Below, one piece after another: positions 16,474-24,383 of a stretch of 64,000 nt of DNA (its first letter is position 1; each line of letters begins with the position of its first letter). Both the position numbers and the translations under genes were made by a program. The stretch covers positions 124,001-188,000 of the forward strand of contig NZ_FTOH01000001.1 in assembly GCF_900156675.1 (NCBI RefSeq). The letters are read 5' to 3'. Source of the stretch: Thalassolituus maritimus (GTDB taxonomy: Bacteria; Pseudomonadota; Gammaproteobacteria; Pseudomonadales; Oceanobacteraceae). The notes under the pieces were generated by a model. The model had not been told where the DNA came from and did not search any database. It saw only the letters and a list, made by a program, of their open reading frames with translations.

Positions 16474-17949
16474 TTAGGCCGTAGGGGGGAGGGGCGGCTC
16501 AAAAAATGCCCACATACAGCTTATTACGACAAAGAGTAAGAATAATATGATGGACCAAATTGCTGTATAAGAAATCTTCTTTTCCTGCAGGTAGGTCATG
16601 TCAGATAGGTGTTGTTCATCGTTGTCTAATATTCGGGATAAATCATCTTTGTTTAGAAGTTCCTTGTATCTATTTTTAAATTTACTATAGCTCAAGTCAA
16701 ATCTCTTGATTTCGGTATTTATTTCGTATATCGAGAAAAATAAAACGAAAGTCGAAATTACAAGAAGCATTATAAAGATAATGTATACGTCATCGCTAAC
16801 TACTTTGGTTTCCTTTTGAGCAAGCAACCGAATTAGAATGACAGAAATAAAAAAAGAAACTAAAGAGAAAATGCTATTTTTAAGATAGCTAGCAAGCCCA
16901 TTTGCGATGTTCATTGCTTTTAATGAAGAGTCATGGATGTGATCTGAAAGCTTGTTCTTAATTTCTATGTACTGTTTTATATTTTCTTTAAGATAAATTT
17001 GATACCCTGATAAGATAGACTTCATTGTTCCAGAGCGAAGAAATATAAGGCTGTCATCCTGTGAATGTATGGAAATTATATTTCGAGCCAATCCTATTTT
17101 ATCTGAAGTATCGCCCTCGCTATAAATCCACTTATATATTTGGTGGTACTCTTTTACTATAGCACCTGCTATTTCTTCTTGTTGGTCGATTTCTGTCTGT
17201 AAATATTTGTAGCCATTTAATGCAACTATTAAGTTGGATGAGTTGGCATCCAATCTGGAGTAATCGCAAATGAAAGTTAAAAGACAGTAGAATTTGATTT
17301 TTCTAAAAAAGCATTTTAGTGGATCTGCTTCTATGGATTCGATAAAGTCAAAGTCTTCAGGGATTAATGAAAATTGAGACTCATTTGAAAAGTGGCACGA
17401 AGTTCGTCTCTTCGATAAAATATTGTTTCGCCGTGTGGTGTTGGAACCAATTCTTAATCTTCTTATGCTCTCATCGGAATTCGGAATGATTAACTGATCA
17501 TAATTTAATATTACTGTGTTTATTTTTTCTAGAGATTTGTAAATTCCACCGTCGTCCCAAAAGTCGACCAAAGCTTTTGGGTTTATGATGAAGAGCTCCC
17601 TTTGATCAGTTTTCTTGTCTAGTTTTATTGTTATATTGGTTACGTTTTCTTCCGATTCTTGATCTGATAATATATCTGAAAGAAGCGATATTTTTTCTTC
17701 TATGGTCTCATTGCACCCTGAATAAAATATCTTTTCGTTTATAATATCTGAGTCTATTGATATGGTCGTGGATTTTGCTATTGGAAGTAAGCTTCGCAGC
17801 TTGCTCTCTAATACGGATTTATCTGGAGATTTAAGTGTTGTGATTTGATATGAGTAGATATATTCAGCAGTTGTTTCCCTTTCGGTTATATTGCTTGGTT
17901 CGCCAAATAAAGCTGCAATAACTTCGAAAAAAGAACGACTTGATTTCAT
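16474..17949 (-). CDS. Membrane-anchored protein of a two-gene operon (candidate effector)
   Basis: A 491-residue protein. About 330 soluble N-terminal residues are followed by three C-terminal transmembrane helices: IFSLVSFFISVILIRLL, YIIFIMLLVISTFVLFF and IWSIILFLLFVVISCMW. A charged segment of about 60 residues separates the second and third. The start overlaps the stop of the upstream gene by ATGA, so the two are made together. Membrane-inserted proteins coupled to a soluble partner are a common layout for abortive-infection systems, where the membrane protein disrupts the envelope. This is inference from architecture only; no named family was recognised. Confidence 0.5.
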   Translation of the reverse strand: MKSSRSFFEVIAALFGEPSNITERETTAEYIYSYQITTLKSPDKSVLESKLRSLLPIAKSTTISIDSDIINEKIFYSGCNETIEEKISLLSDILSDQESEENVTNITIKLDKKTDQRELFIINPKALVDFWDDGGIYKSLEKINTVILNYDQLIIPNSDESIRRLRIGSNTTRRNNILSKRRTSCHFSNESQFSLIPEDFDFIESIEADPLKCFFRKIKFYCLLTFICDYSRLDANSSNLIVALNGYKYLQTEIDQQEEIAGAIVKEYHQIYKWIYSEGDTSDKIGLARNIISIHSQDDSLIFLRSGTMKSILSGYQIYLKENIKQYIEIKNKLSDHIHDSSLKAMNIANGLASYLKNSIFSLVSFFISVILIRLLAQKETKVVSDDVYIIFIMLLVISTFVLFFSIYEINTEIKRFDLSYSKFKNRYKELLNKDDLSRILDNDEQHLSDMTYLQEKKISYTAIWSIILFLLFVVISCMWAFFEPPLPPTA

Positions 17950-19004
17950 TCTTTTCTCGCTCCGTCAGACTGACTATTTTCTGTGGCGGAATCATTATTG
18001 GATGATTTAAATTCTTCGTATCCAGTGTCGGAAAATATTTTAATGAACTTTCTGCCTTCTGAATCCTCTCCTGCTTTAATAATATCCTTGAGATTTTCGA
18101 TTTCCCCATTGAATCGCAATTCCAAGTTCTCTCTCAATGGTATGTTCTTTTTAATTCTGCCTTTAATGTGGCTGATAGATATGTCAAATTGAGAATCAAA
18201 ATTCTTCTTTTCTGGGAGGTTTAGAAGATCTTCGCTTAGCGATTTAATATCAATGCTGGAGTTGTCAGGAGTGTAATGCAATAGGGTGTTTTCAATTAGT
18301 CCTGTAATTGAAAATCCTTCGTTGTTTCTAAAGTAACACAGTACAGAGTTTCGAATATTCCAATAGTCTATCTTTGATTTTTTTTTGACTTTTCTAGTTA
18401 ATAAGTTATCTATTTCCATGAAGGCGGATTTGGTATTTTTTTGTGAGCTATTTAACTCCACGAGCTCTAAAAATGAATCCCACCAATACGTTGAAATCGT
18501 AGAGTTTGTATCTCTAACTTTTACAATATGATCTTCTTCATTAAACTCTATAATGGCAACTTTTTGAGTTCTTTTTTCCCAAGGCAAACCGCTTTCTTTC
18601 TTTAGGCTCTCTCCCAGATAGTCATCGTAATCAACTTTTGTGATAACGTATAGAGTGGCATTGTCATTCTCTAAGTATATTTGAAGTAACCCTCCTCTGC
18701 GGAGATCAGTTAAGTTCTCAACTTGCTTCTGGGCTTTTTCTTCAGCTTCATAAAGTCTATTTGATATTCTAGTAGCAGAATCCTCCCATTCGTTGTCTGA
18801 TAGGGAGTTAATGATGTTATGTACTTCTGTGGTATTGGATCTAAATCTGTAATATTTATACGCGCTAGATTTTGAAACATCATCTAATAACTTGGAAACA
18901 AAATCAGTAGCGTCCGTGTCACCATTGATCATGGTTGTCTTGGAGTCAAATTTCTTAGTTATATCAATTTTATGAACCGAAGCCCACTTGATTATAGGAT
19001 TCAA
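17946..19004 (-). CDS. Soluble partner protein of the two-gene operon (candidate sensor)
   Basis: A 352-residue soluble protein, family not recognised. It contains a beta-rich middle (LLQIYLENDNATLYVITKVD, VAIIEFNEEDHIVKVRD) and a lysine-rich stretch TRKVKKKSKIDYW near residue 210. A conserved-looking C-terminal block IKGRIKKNIPLRENLELRF precedes an acidic/serine tail. The middle recalls NA37-like or DUF4868-like folds in style, but the match is too weak to call. It is first in the operon and coupled by ATGA overlap to the membrane protein. Confidence 0.5.
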   Translation of the reverse strand: MNPIIKWASVHKIDITKKFDSKTTMINGDTDATDFVSKLLDDVSKSSAYKYYRFRSNTTEVHNIINSLSDNEWEDSATRISNRLYEAEEKAQKQVENLTDLRRGGLLQIYLENDNATLYVITKVDYDDYLGESLKKESGLPWEKRTQKVAIIEFNEEDHIVKVRDTNSTISTYWWDSFLELVELNSSQKNTKSAFMEIDNLLTRKVKKKSKIDYWNIRNSVLCYFRNNEGFSITGLIENTLLHYTPDNSSIDIKSLSEDLLNLPEKKNFDSQFDISISHIKGRIKKNIPLRENLELRFNGEIENLKDIIKAGEDSEGRKFIKIFSDTGYEEFKSSNNDSATENSQSDGARKE

Positions 19005-19145
19005 AGTAATTTCCTTATTAGATGCTGCCTAACTCAGTGAAAAATAACATATTGTTGTACCTGTCTCAAACTATATTTACATGAGAATGCAAAGTTTTGA
19101 TGATTTGGTTACTGGTGTACAATCAACCCCATTTTATTGCTTGTG

Positions 19146-20168
19146 CTAATTATGGTGGTTTAATAGCTTTTCATATTTTTGGGGTAGTAAGCTATACTGT
19201 CCCCAGCTATTAACGAAGCATCTAGGTATGTTACCTTCCCACTCCAAACTTGAGTGAAATAATATGTGTCTTCCTATGGAGTTTGTATTTATATGCTTCC
19301 TTTTGTCAAATTCTGGCCATGAATATAATTTGAATTCATTAAACCCTTCAATTTTAATATAGATTATGTTGCGCTTGTTTAATTTTTTATAGCCGGATAT
19401 TTTTCCAAAGAACAATCGGTTTTTGCTATCCGTATTCTCGGTTATTCTGTTTATATTGAATAACATATCAGACAGTAGCATTGGGAACTGAGAATCTGGA
19501 AGGTGGTAACCTTTATGGAGGTTTTTATCAAACTCTTTGCATAAGGCAGTTACGCTAGATATTTTGCTGGGAAGGTTGAACTCTCTCCCCCTATGCCTAC
19601 CAATTGCTACCTCTGTTTCAGGCCCATTAGCATCCTCAATGGCAGTTTGATTAAATTCTCCAGTTTCGTCGATATCATCGTGATTCGATGGAGGATGAGC
19701 CATCCAATCTGAAACAATTACTAGAGTTTGATCTTCTATTGATTTGAATGCTTCTTCTTCATTTTTATAAGAAAGACCTTCCATTCTCTTAGTTTTCAAT
19801 CGACATGATATCTTCGAATATGTTGGTTTATGTTTGAAATGAGCTGTTCTGCTGTTTGTGGAGACTGAGCTAGTGTCGGGAGATCTTGATAGCGGAGTGG
19901 CGCAGACCGGGCAGAATATCATTCCCTTCATCGAAAGATCAAACTCCTCTGGGGTTACTTGAATGCCATTTTCATGGAGTAATTCTTCATTATCCTTTCC
20001 ATATATCCATTTTTTCTTCATGTGAAGAGCGTAGGCTATTCGATGATTACTTTCTTCCATGATCTCTCCCAATGTTCTATTGTAATTTAGTACCGCATTT
20101 GTTTGGATTGGCGATAAACTGCGATTCCACCAGCCCGGGTATTCACGGTATAAGGTTTCTAACAACAT
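19146..20168 (-). CDS. CoiA-like zinc-binding hypothetical protein
   Basis: A 340-residue protein. Near residues 85-125 it shows FCPVCATPL, then TAHFKHKP and SCRLK: the Cys-x2-Cys ... HFxH ... Cys pattern of the N-terminal zinc region in CoiA-like proteins. The following acidic linker (HDDIDETGEFNQ) and the C-terminal beta-rich part (IIYIKIEGFNEFKLY) are not recognised. It stands alone between the two-gene operon and the toxin-immunity pair. Competence CoiA is linked to DNA uptake and recombination; here a nuclease-related or defence role is only a guess. Confidence 0.45.
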   Translation of the reverse strand: MLLETLYREYPGWWNRSLSPIQTNAVLNYNRTLGEIMEESNHRIAYALHMKKKWIYGKDNEELLHENGIQVTPEEFDLSMKGMIFCPVCATPLSRSPDTSSVSTNSRTAHFKHKPTYSKISCRLKTKRMEGLSYKNEEEAFKSIEDQTLVIVSDWMAHPPSNHDDIDETGEFNQTAIEDANGPETEVAIGRHRGREFNLPSKISSVTALCKEFDKNLHKGYHLPDSQFPMLLSDMLFNINRITENTDSKNRLFFGKISGYKKLNKRNIIYIKIEGFNEFKLYSWPEFDKRKHINTNSIGRHILFHSSLEWEGNIPRCFVNSWGQYSLLPQKYEKLLNHHN

Positions 20169-20295
20169 GTTAGAAAAACCGTAGTGGCATTAGCTACGAA
20201 TTCTATGCACATGTCGGTATTTTCGCTGTGTAGCCCGTTCTTTATATCTAGCCTTGGGCGATGTTAACTATTATTGGCAGCAACCAAGTAAGTGG

Positions 20296-20868
20296 TTAAA
20301 CTAACGTGACCTCCTGGAATGTCACGCCGGTGAGCTTCCCAGATGCGACTGCGCAGAAAAAGCTACCTAGTACTCCTTCATCGGTGCTCTGATCATCAAC
20401 ACAGAAGGTACTGGTGTAGTTGTCTCCTTTAATTTTAAAGAGACCAGTAGCGGGAAGCTTCTCGGCCTTCAGTACGATATTCTTAAGACCAAACTTTATG
20501 CCGCCTTCGTTGTATTCGTACTCTGATTTCTCAGTATCCAGAGCATCGTCAGCTTTTTGCAGGATGTTCAAGCAGTACCATTGCTCGTCGTTTACTGTGA
20601 ATGGCAGAAGCTCGCCAGACTCTTCCAATATTTCCACCATGTACTCTGCGACTGCCTCTTTAAATGCGAATGTACTCATGCCAATCCATGCGATATCGGG
20701 AATGGGCTCTTCTTTCTTGTCACTGAGGTAGGCAGTGAAGTGCAGTGGTAGCTTTCCAGCAAGTTCATTGCATTTGAATTCCCAGAAATCAGAGTCATAT
20801 ACCTCATCTTCTGGATACATGAAGCGGTAAGACGTGTCGGGCTTCACTATGTAGACTTTCATATTCAA
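20296..20868 (-). CDS. Imm11/DUF1629-like immunity protein
   Basis: A 190-residue protein with the layout of Imm11/DUF1629 immunity proteins: VYDSDFWEF, PDIAWIGMSTFAFKEAV, then LLPFTVNDEQWYCLNI and a final SGKLTGVTFQEV. Its start overlaps the stop of the AHH-nuclease gene by ATGA. This is the toxin-then-immunity order, and tight coupling ensures that inhibitor is made with toxin. A start two codons downstream is possible. Assignment by motif style plus adjacency. Confidence 0.65.
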   Translation of the reverse strand: MNMKVYIVKPDTSYRFMYPEDEVYDSDFWEFKCNELAGKLPLHFTAYLSDKKEEPIPDIAWIGMSTFAFKEAVAEYMVEILEESGELLPFTVNDEQWYCLNILQKADDALDTEKSEYEYNEGGIKFGLKNIVLKAEKLPATGLFKIKGDNYTSTFCVDDQSTDEGVLGSFFCAVASGKLTGVTFQEVTLV

Positions 20869-21545
20869 TACTCCTGTTTTCCTTCCCTAAGATTTCTAGC
20901 GATCAGGCGCAGTGCTAGCCGACATTCCAGTTCGCTGGTTGCAGTTCCTAACATGCTGGTGACGTTGGCGTAGTACTGCTCAGTATGCATCTCAGCATGA
21001 TTGATTGCTTTGGGCATCTTTTCGTGGGGGATAAATCGGGAATTACGCGGTAAGTAGATCCCGTTATCGGGGTCATCAATACGTATCCTGAAGTTTGCCA
21101 AGATGCGTCTTGCTGCGCGAGCTTCAGGGTGAGTGCCGCTCACAATGGCGTGTGCCGCAACGTTTATGGGGCGAGTTTCACCCGTAGCCTTGATATGTCT
21201 CGATAGACGAGAAGACTTATGCTCTTCTGACAAAAATTGCCTACGAGTCATCCCCTTAGCTTCTGCTTGGTATTCAGCCAGGGCGGTCAGAGCCTGTACC
21301 GTACTCCGAACCATGATTTTGTTGTATAGCTTGGCGGCAAGGCGGGTTATCTCTTGAGCAGATAGGTGTTTGTTTCGCTTCTCTAGCTGCTCCTGGGCTG
21401 ATGCTGCTACGTGCTCCCCAGCCATTTTTTTCATTTCGTAGTACCCGATCCTTCGATCAGTTTCACGAATGACTTCGATCAGGCCACTCAGTAGCTCCTG
21501 GGGTTGAACCTCAAAAACTTCAATTTCTGGGATACTTCCTTGCAT
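20865..21545 (-). CDS. AHH-family nuclease toxin
   Basis: A 226-residue protein whose C-terminal half has the AHH signature: AAHAIVSGTHPEARAARRIL (about 129-148), RIDDPDNGIYLPRN and NHAEMHTEQYYANV. AHH nucleases of the HNH/Endonuclease VII superfamily use these histidines for DNA or RNA cleavage. Here the first motif reads HAIV instead of the usual HHIV, so one histidine is changed. The N-terminal about 125 residues are helical. It lacks a secretion trunk (no Rhs, PAAR or signal), so it could be a cytoplasmic toxin or an orphan tip. The immunity-like gene follows with overlap. Confidence 0.65.
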   Translation of the reverse strand: MQGSIPEIEVFEVQPQELLSGLIEVIRETDRRIGYYEMKKMAGEHVAASAQEQLEKRNKHLSAQEITRLAAKLYNKIMVRSTVQALTALAEYQAEAKGMTRRQFLSEEHKSSRLSRHIKATGETRPINVAAHAIVSGTHPEARAARRILANFRIRIDDPDNGIYLPRNSRFIPHEKMPKAINHAEMHTEQYYANVTSMLGTATSELECRLALRLIARNLREGKQEY

Positions 21546-21633
21546 TGCTTTGCTCCATAACCGTTCTTACGGGCAGTTCCGTTCGTGAGATTATGAGGGG
21601 CTTACAATGAAAAGTTAAGAAAAACACAGATCA

Positions 21634-21663
21634 CCCCACTCACTACCTTTGTAGTGAGTGGGG
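21634..21663 (-). terminator. Hairpin downstream of the DUF932 gene
   Basis: Thirteen perfect pairs (CCCCACTCACTAC ... GTAGTGAGTGGGG) with a four-base loop, ten bases past the stop at 21673 on the minus strand. The U-tract is delayed (TGATCTGTGTTTTT), so efficiency is uncertain, but position and strength favour a terminator. Confidence 0.55.
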
Positions 21664-21672
21664 AGAGCTTGT

Positions 21673-22629
21673 TCAAGCCACCAGCGCCAAAGCAGCGTCC
21701 AGGGCCTTTTGCTTTGTTACCGCACCGTGTCCGAACCAAGCCGAATCTATGCGGTGTTCGCTGCTGATGGCGCGTTTCTCGTGATCTACGAATTCAGTAA
21801 TTGAGTTCAGTAGGCCGTAGGCGGTATTTCGAGCAGAGTCCAGGCGCGAGCCGCGTCCATTACCTTCAAAGAGGCTGATGGCCTTGGCGATAGACTTTCC
21901 TCCTGCCCCATCTACGCCGATATGTTGCGGCGGAATAAGAACCTGGTGATAGAATTCTCGGGCTTCCTTCAAGGATACTTTCCGCTCACTCAGTGTCTTC
22001 ATTTGGTACATGAAGTTATCCCAGGAAGATACAGAGATTCCCAGTTTTCGTTTTACCTCCTCAGCATTGAAAACTGTGCTGTGTGGGATCTTAACTGCGC
22101 TCTCTTTATCTTGAGACAGTGATATAGCCAGTGTGTTGTTGCATACGACGCGTACGCTTGTGAATTGGGCTGTGGTGGCCATAGAGCCATCGCACGCGGT
22201 AGCGAGCAGCACATAGCCATTGGTGACGTCGCCACCTTTGAGGCTGGTGGACTGCCCAGTACGGGCCAGAGCCCAGATCTTTTTGCCGCCTTTCAATACC
22301 CCCGCTGTTTCGAGCTCGAACCCTGAGATTTCTGTCAGGTCGCGGTAGAACTCCAGAATCTCTCGGGGTTGCACAACGTTGTATCGTTGGCCTACTACGG
22401 ATAGCGGTGCGCCGGTATCAGAGCGGTAGAGTACTGATTTCTCATCAAACGGCAGTAGACTAGGATCTTCTGCTCCGGTATCGAACATTACGGGGCTGCG
22501 ATTTATTTCCCAGTTAAGGCCTGCTTTGTTAGCCCATACCTCTAGGGGCATACCTCGTTCAAGCCGAGATCCGAGTTCATGCCACGGAACTTCACCAACG
22601 TATGCCATGTTTTCAACTAAGTGTGCCAT
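21673..22629 (-). CDS. DUF932 (phage/plasmid TIGR03299-like) protein
   Basis: A 318-residue protein starting MAHLVENMAYVGEVPWHELG, the diagnostic opening of DUF932. It continues with GLNWEINRSPVMF, VVQPREILEFYRDL and VVCNNTLAISL. DUF932 proteins are common on plasmids and phages, but their biochemical role is not known. GAGGTAACAAAC precedes ATG 22629; a longer frame to 22731 lacks such a site and overlaps the next gene. It marks plasmid-derived material in the island. Confidence 0.8.
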   Translation of the reverse strand: MAHLVENMAYVGEVPWHELGSRLERGMPLEVWANKAGLNWEINRSPVMFDTGAEDPSLLPFDEKSVLYRSDTGAPLSVVGQRYNVVQPREILEFYRDLTEISGFELETAGVLKGGKKIWALARTGQSTSLKGGDVTNGYVLLATACDGSMATTAQFTSVRVVCNNTLAISLSQDKESAVKIPHSTVFNAEEVKRKLGISVSSWDNFMYQMKTLSERKVSLKEAREFYHQVLIPPQHIGVDGAGGKSIAKAISLFEGNGRGSRLDSARNTAYGLLNSITEFVDHEKRAISSEHRIDSAWFGHGAVTKQKALDAALALVA

Positions 22630-22663
22630 GTTTGTTACCTCTAAATTGGTCTGAAAGAACGGC

Positions 22664-22981
22664 TCAGAAATGCGGGTTGAATTCCTGTTCGCACTCGGTG
22701 CACACGCAGTTGTTGAGTACTTTTTCGTCAATTACCTTGCCGACGGTCGCACCTGTTGCGGCACCTGTGGCACAACCCACCAGTGCACCGATAAGTGCGC
22801 CTCCCAGGCTTCCTGCTGGGCCCGCGTAAGCACCAACGCGCATTCCTACCTGAGAGCCTTTTAAGGCTCCAGTAAGAGCGCTGGTGGCTCCTACCGTGGC
22901 CCCAATGGCTCCGCCGATCTTGCGGCCTGTATCTCTGGTGGTAAAAGAATCTGAGTTACATTTCGGACAGCGAATAGTCAT
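22664..22981 (-). CDS. Zinc-ribbon protein with glycine-zipper membrane segments
   Basis: A 105-residue protein. The N-terminus MTIRCPKCNSDSF carries a CxxC knuckle and the C-terminus has CVCTEC; together they could bind one zinc. Between them lies a Gly/Ala-rich region (GGAIGATVGATSALTGAL, AGSLGGALIGALVGC) of glycine-zipper type, likely one or two membrane helices. It lies 34 bases upstream of the DUF932 start and is probably cotranscribed. Function unknown. Confidence 0.6.
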   Translation of the reverse strand: MTIRCPKCNSDSFTTRDTGRKIGGAIGATVGATSALTGALKGSQVGMRVGAYAGPAGSLGGALIGALVGCATGAATGATVGKVIDEKVLNNCVCTECEQEFNPHF

Positions 22982-23081
22982 CTGATTTCCTCATCTTTGC
23001 GGTGTTGAACGGATTCATTTCCTGATTCAAATAGGCAATGTGGGAATGAGATTCTCTAGAACACGGAAAGTCAGATACGCA

Positions 23082-23113
23082 AAGCCCCGCCCTGATTTCT
23101 CAGAGCGGGGCTT
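23082..23113 (-). terminator. Hairpin downstream of the lipoprotein gene
   Basis: AAGCCCCGC ... GCGGGGCTT with an inner CTGA/TCAG pair, 18 bases past the lipoprotein stop on the minus strand. Only a short U-run (TTTGC) follows, so it is a probable but not ideal terminator. Confidence 0.5.
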
Positions 23114-23130
23114 ATACGGGGGCGGGAAGG

Positions 23131-23394
23131 TTAGAGTGTATCCAGGCAGTATTCGGTGGCTGGTACTATTCGCTCGTCCAGTTCCTGGCGACCCTTTGAA
23201 GAATAGAAGAGCTGTATCAACTCATCTGTCGCTTTGTCTCTGGATATCTGTTCAAACGTGCATAAGCAGAGACGGTGTGGGGCTCCAGATGCCATGCAGC
23301 CGGACAGGAATTTACCTTTAACCTTCGAGTACTCATTTGAGCACGAGATCAGAAAGAGTACTGATAGTAATAAAATCGCACGGTAGCCGAACAT
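23131..23394 (-). CDS. Small lipoprotein
   Basis: An 87-residue protein with a type II signal peptide: FGYRAILLLSVLFLISC, lipobox LISC with Cys18 as the lipidated residue. The mature part has four further cysteines (SGC, RLCLC, EYC) that may pair as disulfides in the periplasm. It sits four bases after the stop of the upstream membrane protein gene, in the same operon. Family not recognised. Confidence 0.6.
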   Translation of the reverse strand: MFGYRAILLLSVLFLISCSNEYSKVKGKFLSGCMASGAPHRLCLCTFEQISRDKATDELIQLFYSSKGRQELDERIVPATEYCLDTL

Positions 23395-23398
23395 TCTT

Positions 23399-23752
23399 TT
23401 AGCCCAGTACCAACGCAGCCCCTAAGCCGACACCGACCATACAGCCGATAGTCTGTGGCCCAATCAGCCAGAAAATCTTTTGCCAGACCATTGCTCCCAT
23501 TCCGCTCGTGAAAACAAAGTCTGGAGCTGCAAACTTTCTGAACGCGTCCCCGATCATTGCACCAACCAAGCCGAGAGGCGCAGCAACCAAAAAGGCGACA
23601 CACTTCGCCAGAAAACTAGCGCCCAGTACGATTGGGGAGTTGTTAAATATCAGAGCCAAGGCAGCGAGTATTGCAGACGCTACGCCCCAGATTATGGCCG
23701 CTTTTTTGAGTTCAACGTTTCCTGTTGATCCAGCACCTTCAAAGTCGTTCAT
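23399..23752 (-). CDS. Small membrane protein
   Basis: A 117-residue protein with about three hydrophobic helices (AAIIWGVASAILAALALIF; ASFLAKCVAFLVAAPLGLVG; IGCMVGVGLGAALVL). It is followed after four bases by the lipoprotein gene, which suggests an envelope pair. No family recognised. The upstream gap to the XRE gene holds a palindrome that could regulate both genes divergently. Confidence 0.5.
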   Translation of the reverse strand: MNDFEGAGSTGNVELKKAAIIWGVASAILAALALIFNNSPIVLGASFLAKCVAFLVAAPLGLVGAMIGDAFRKFAAPDFVFTSGMGAMVWQKIFWLIGPQTIGCMVGVGLGAALVLG

Positions 23753-23813
23753 CCATACATTCCTTTAGTTTTGTTTACTCTAAGGTCAAAGCGGCCTTTT
23801 TGAATATCATAAT

Positions 23814-23829
23814 GACCACTATAGAGGTC
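23814..23829. promoter_or_regulatory. Palindrome GACCACTATAGAGGTC, candidate operator
   Basis: A 16-base palindrome with two mismatched positions (14 of 16 symmetric), in the divergent gap between the membrane protein (minus) and the XRE gene (plus). Its shape recalls C-boxes bound by small XRE controller proteins. It is a candidate autoregulatory site. Confidence 0.4.
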
Positions 23830-23891
23830 TAAATGTAGTTTATATCGCGTGGAATGTACATAGGAGCGTACGCACCATTTCAACCTGTATT

Positions 23892-24161
23892 ATGGGTGGG
23901 AGAGAGTGTGTGGGAATTGTCGAGGTAGAAGACCCAAGTCTGGCTTTTGGTAAGGCCATAAAACTGCGTCGCGTTGAGCTGGATCTCAGCCAAGAGGAGT
24001 TGGCGTATCGGGCTGATCTGGCTCGCTCTTTTGTCTCTGGTGTCGAGCGTGGTGCTGCCAAGGCAACCACTACGTCTGTGTGGAAGCTGGCAGTAGCTCT
24101 TGAGTGTAAGCCGTCAGATCTTTGGATTTCGGCAGAGAGGATGTTAGGCGGGGTTCGGTAA
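23892..24161 (+). CDS. XRE-family helix-turn-helix regulator
   Basis: An 89-residue protein with a complete HTH_3 domain: LRRVELDLSQEELAYRADLA, RSFVSGVERGA and LWKLAVALECKPSDLW-like spacing (here VWKLAVALECKPSDLW). Size and sequence style resemble restriction-modification controller (C) proteins, but no methylase or endonuclease gene is adjacent. ATG 23892 is annotated; a GTG at 23910 is also possible because GGGAGA lies just before it. The palindrome at 23814-23829 is a likely binding site. Confidence 0.75.
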   Translation: MGGRECVGIVEVEDPSLAFGKAIKLRRVELDLSQEELAYRADLARSFVSGVERGAAKATTTSVWKLAVALECKPSDLWISAERMLGGVR

Positions 24162-24383
24162 GCTTTACTCCTTGGATACTCTCAGTTTTGATCAAGTATG
24201 GTAGAACTAATGCTCTGTAGCGTGAGCATTAACCGAAGATCGCCACAGTATTATATTGGGTAGTAAAGAGCTAAGAGTGCCTTCGTTTTGAACTAGTGAG
24301 CTTAGCGAGTACATTGCTTAGCGGTTAGGCCTCTGCTTCTGCAACTACCAGGCCCCGGCAGGTACTAGCTTAAACTAGTTCTA

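Noticed and set aside
16474-19004. Identification of the two-gene operon as Kiwa (KwaA/KwaB)
   Set aside because: The membrane protein is much larger than KwaA with a different helix layout and the gene order is reversed; the soluble protein gives only a vague DUF4868-like impression.
23892-24161. Restriction-modification system around the XRE gene
   Set aside because: No methyltransferase or endonuclease gene lies next to it in either direction.
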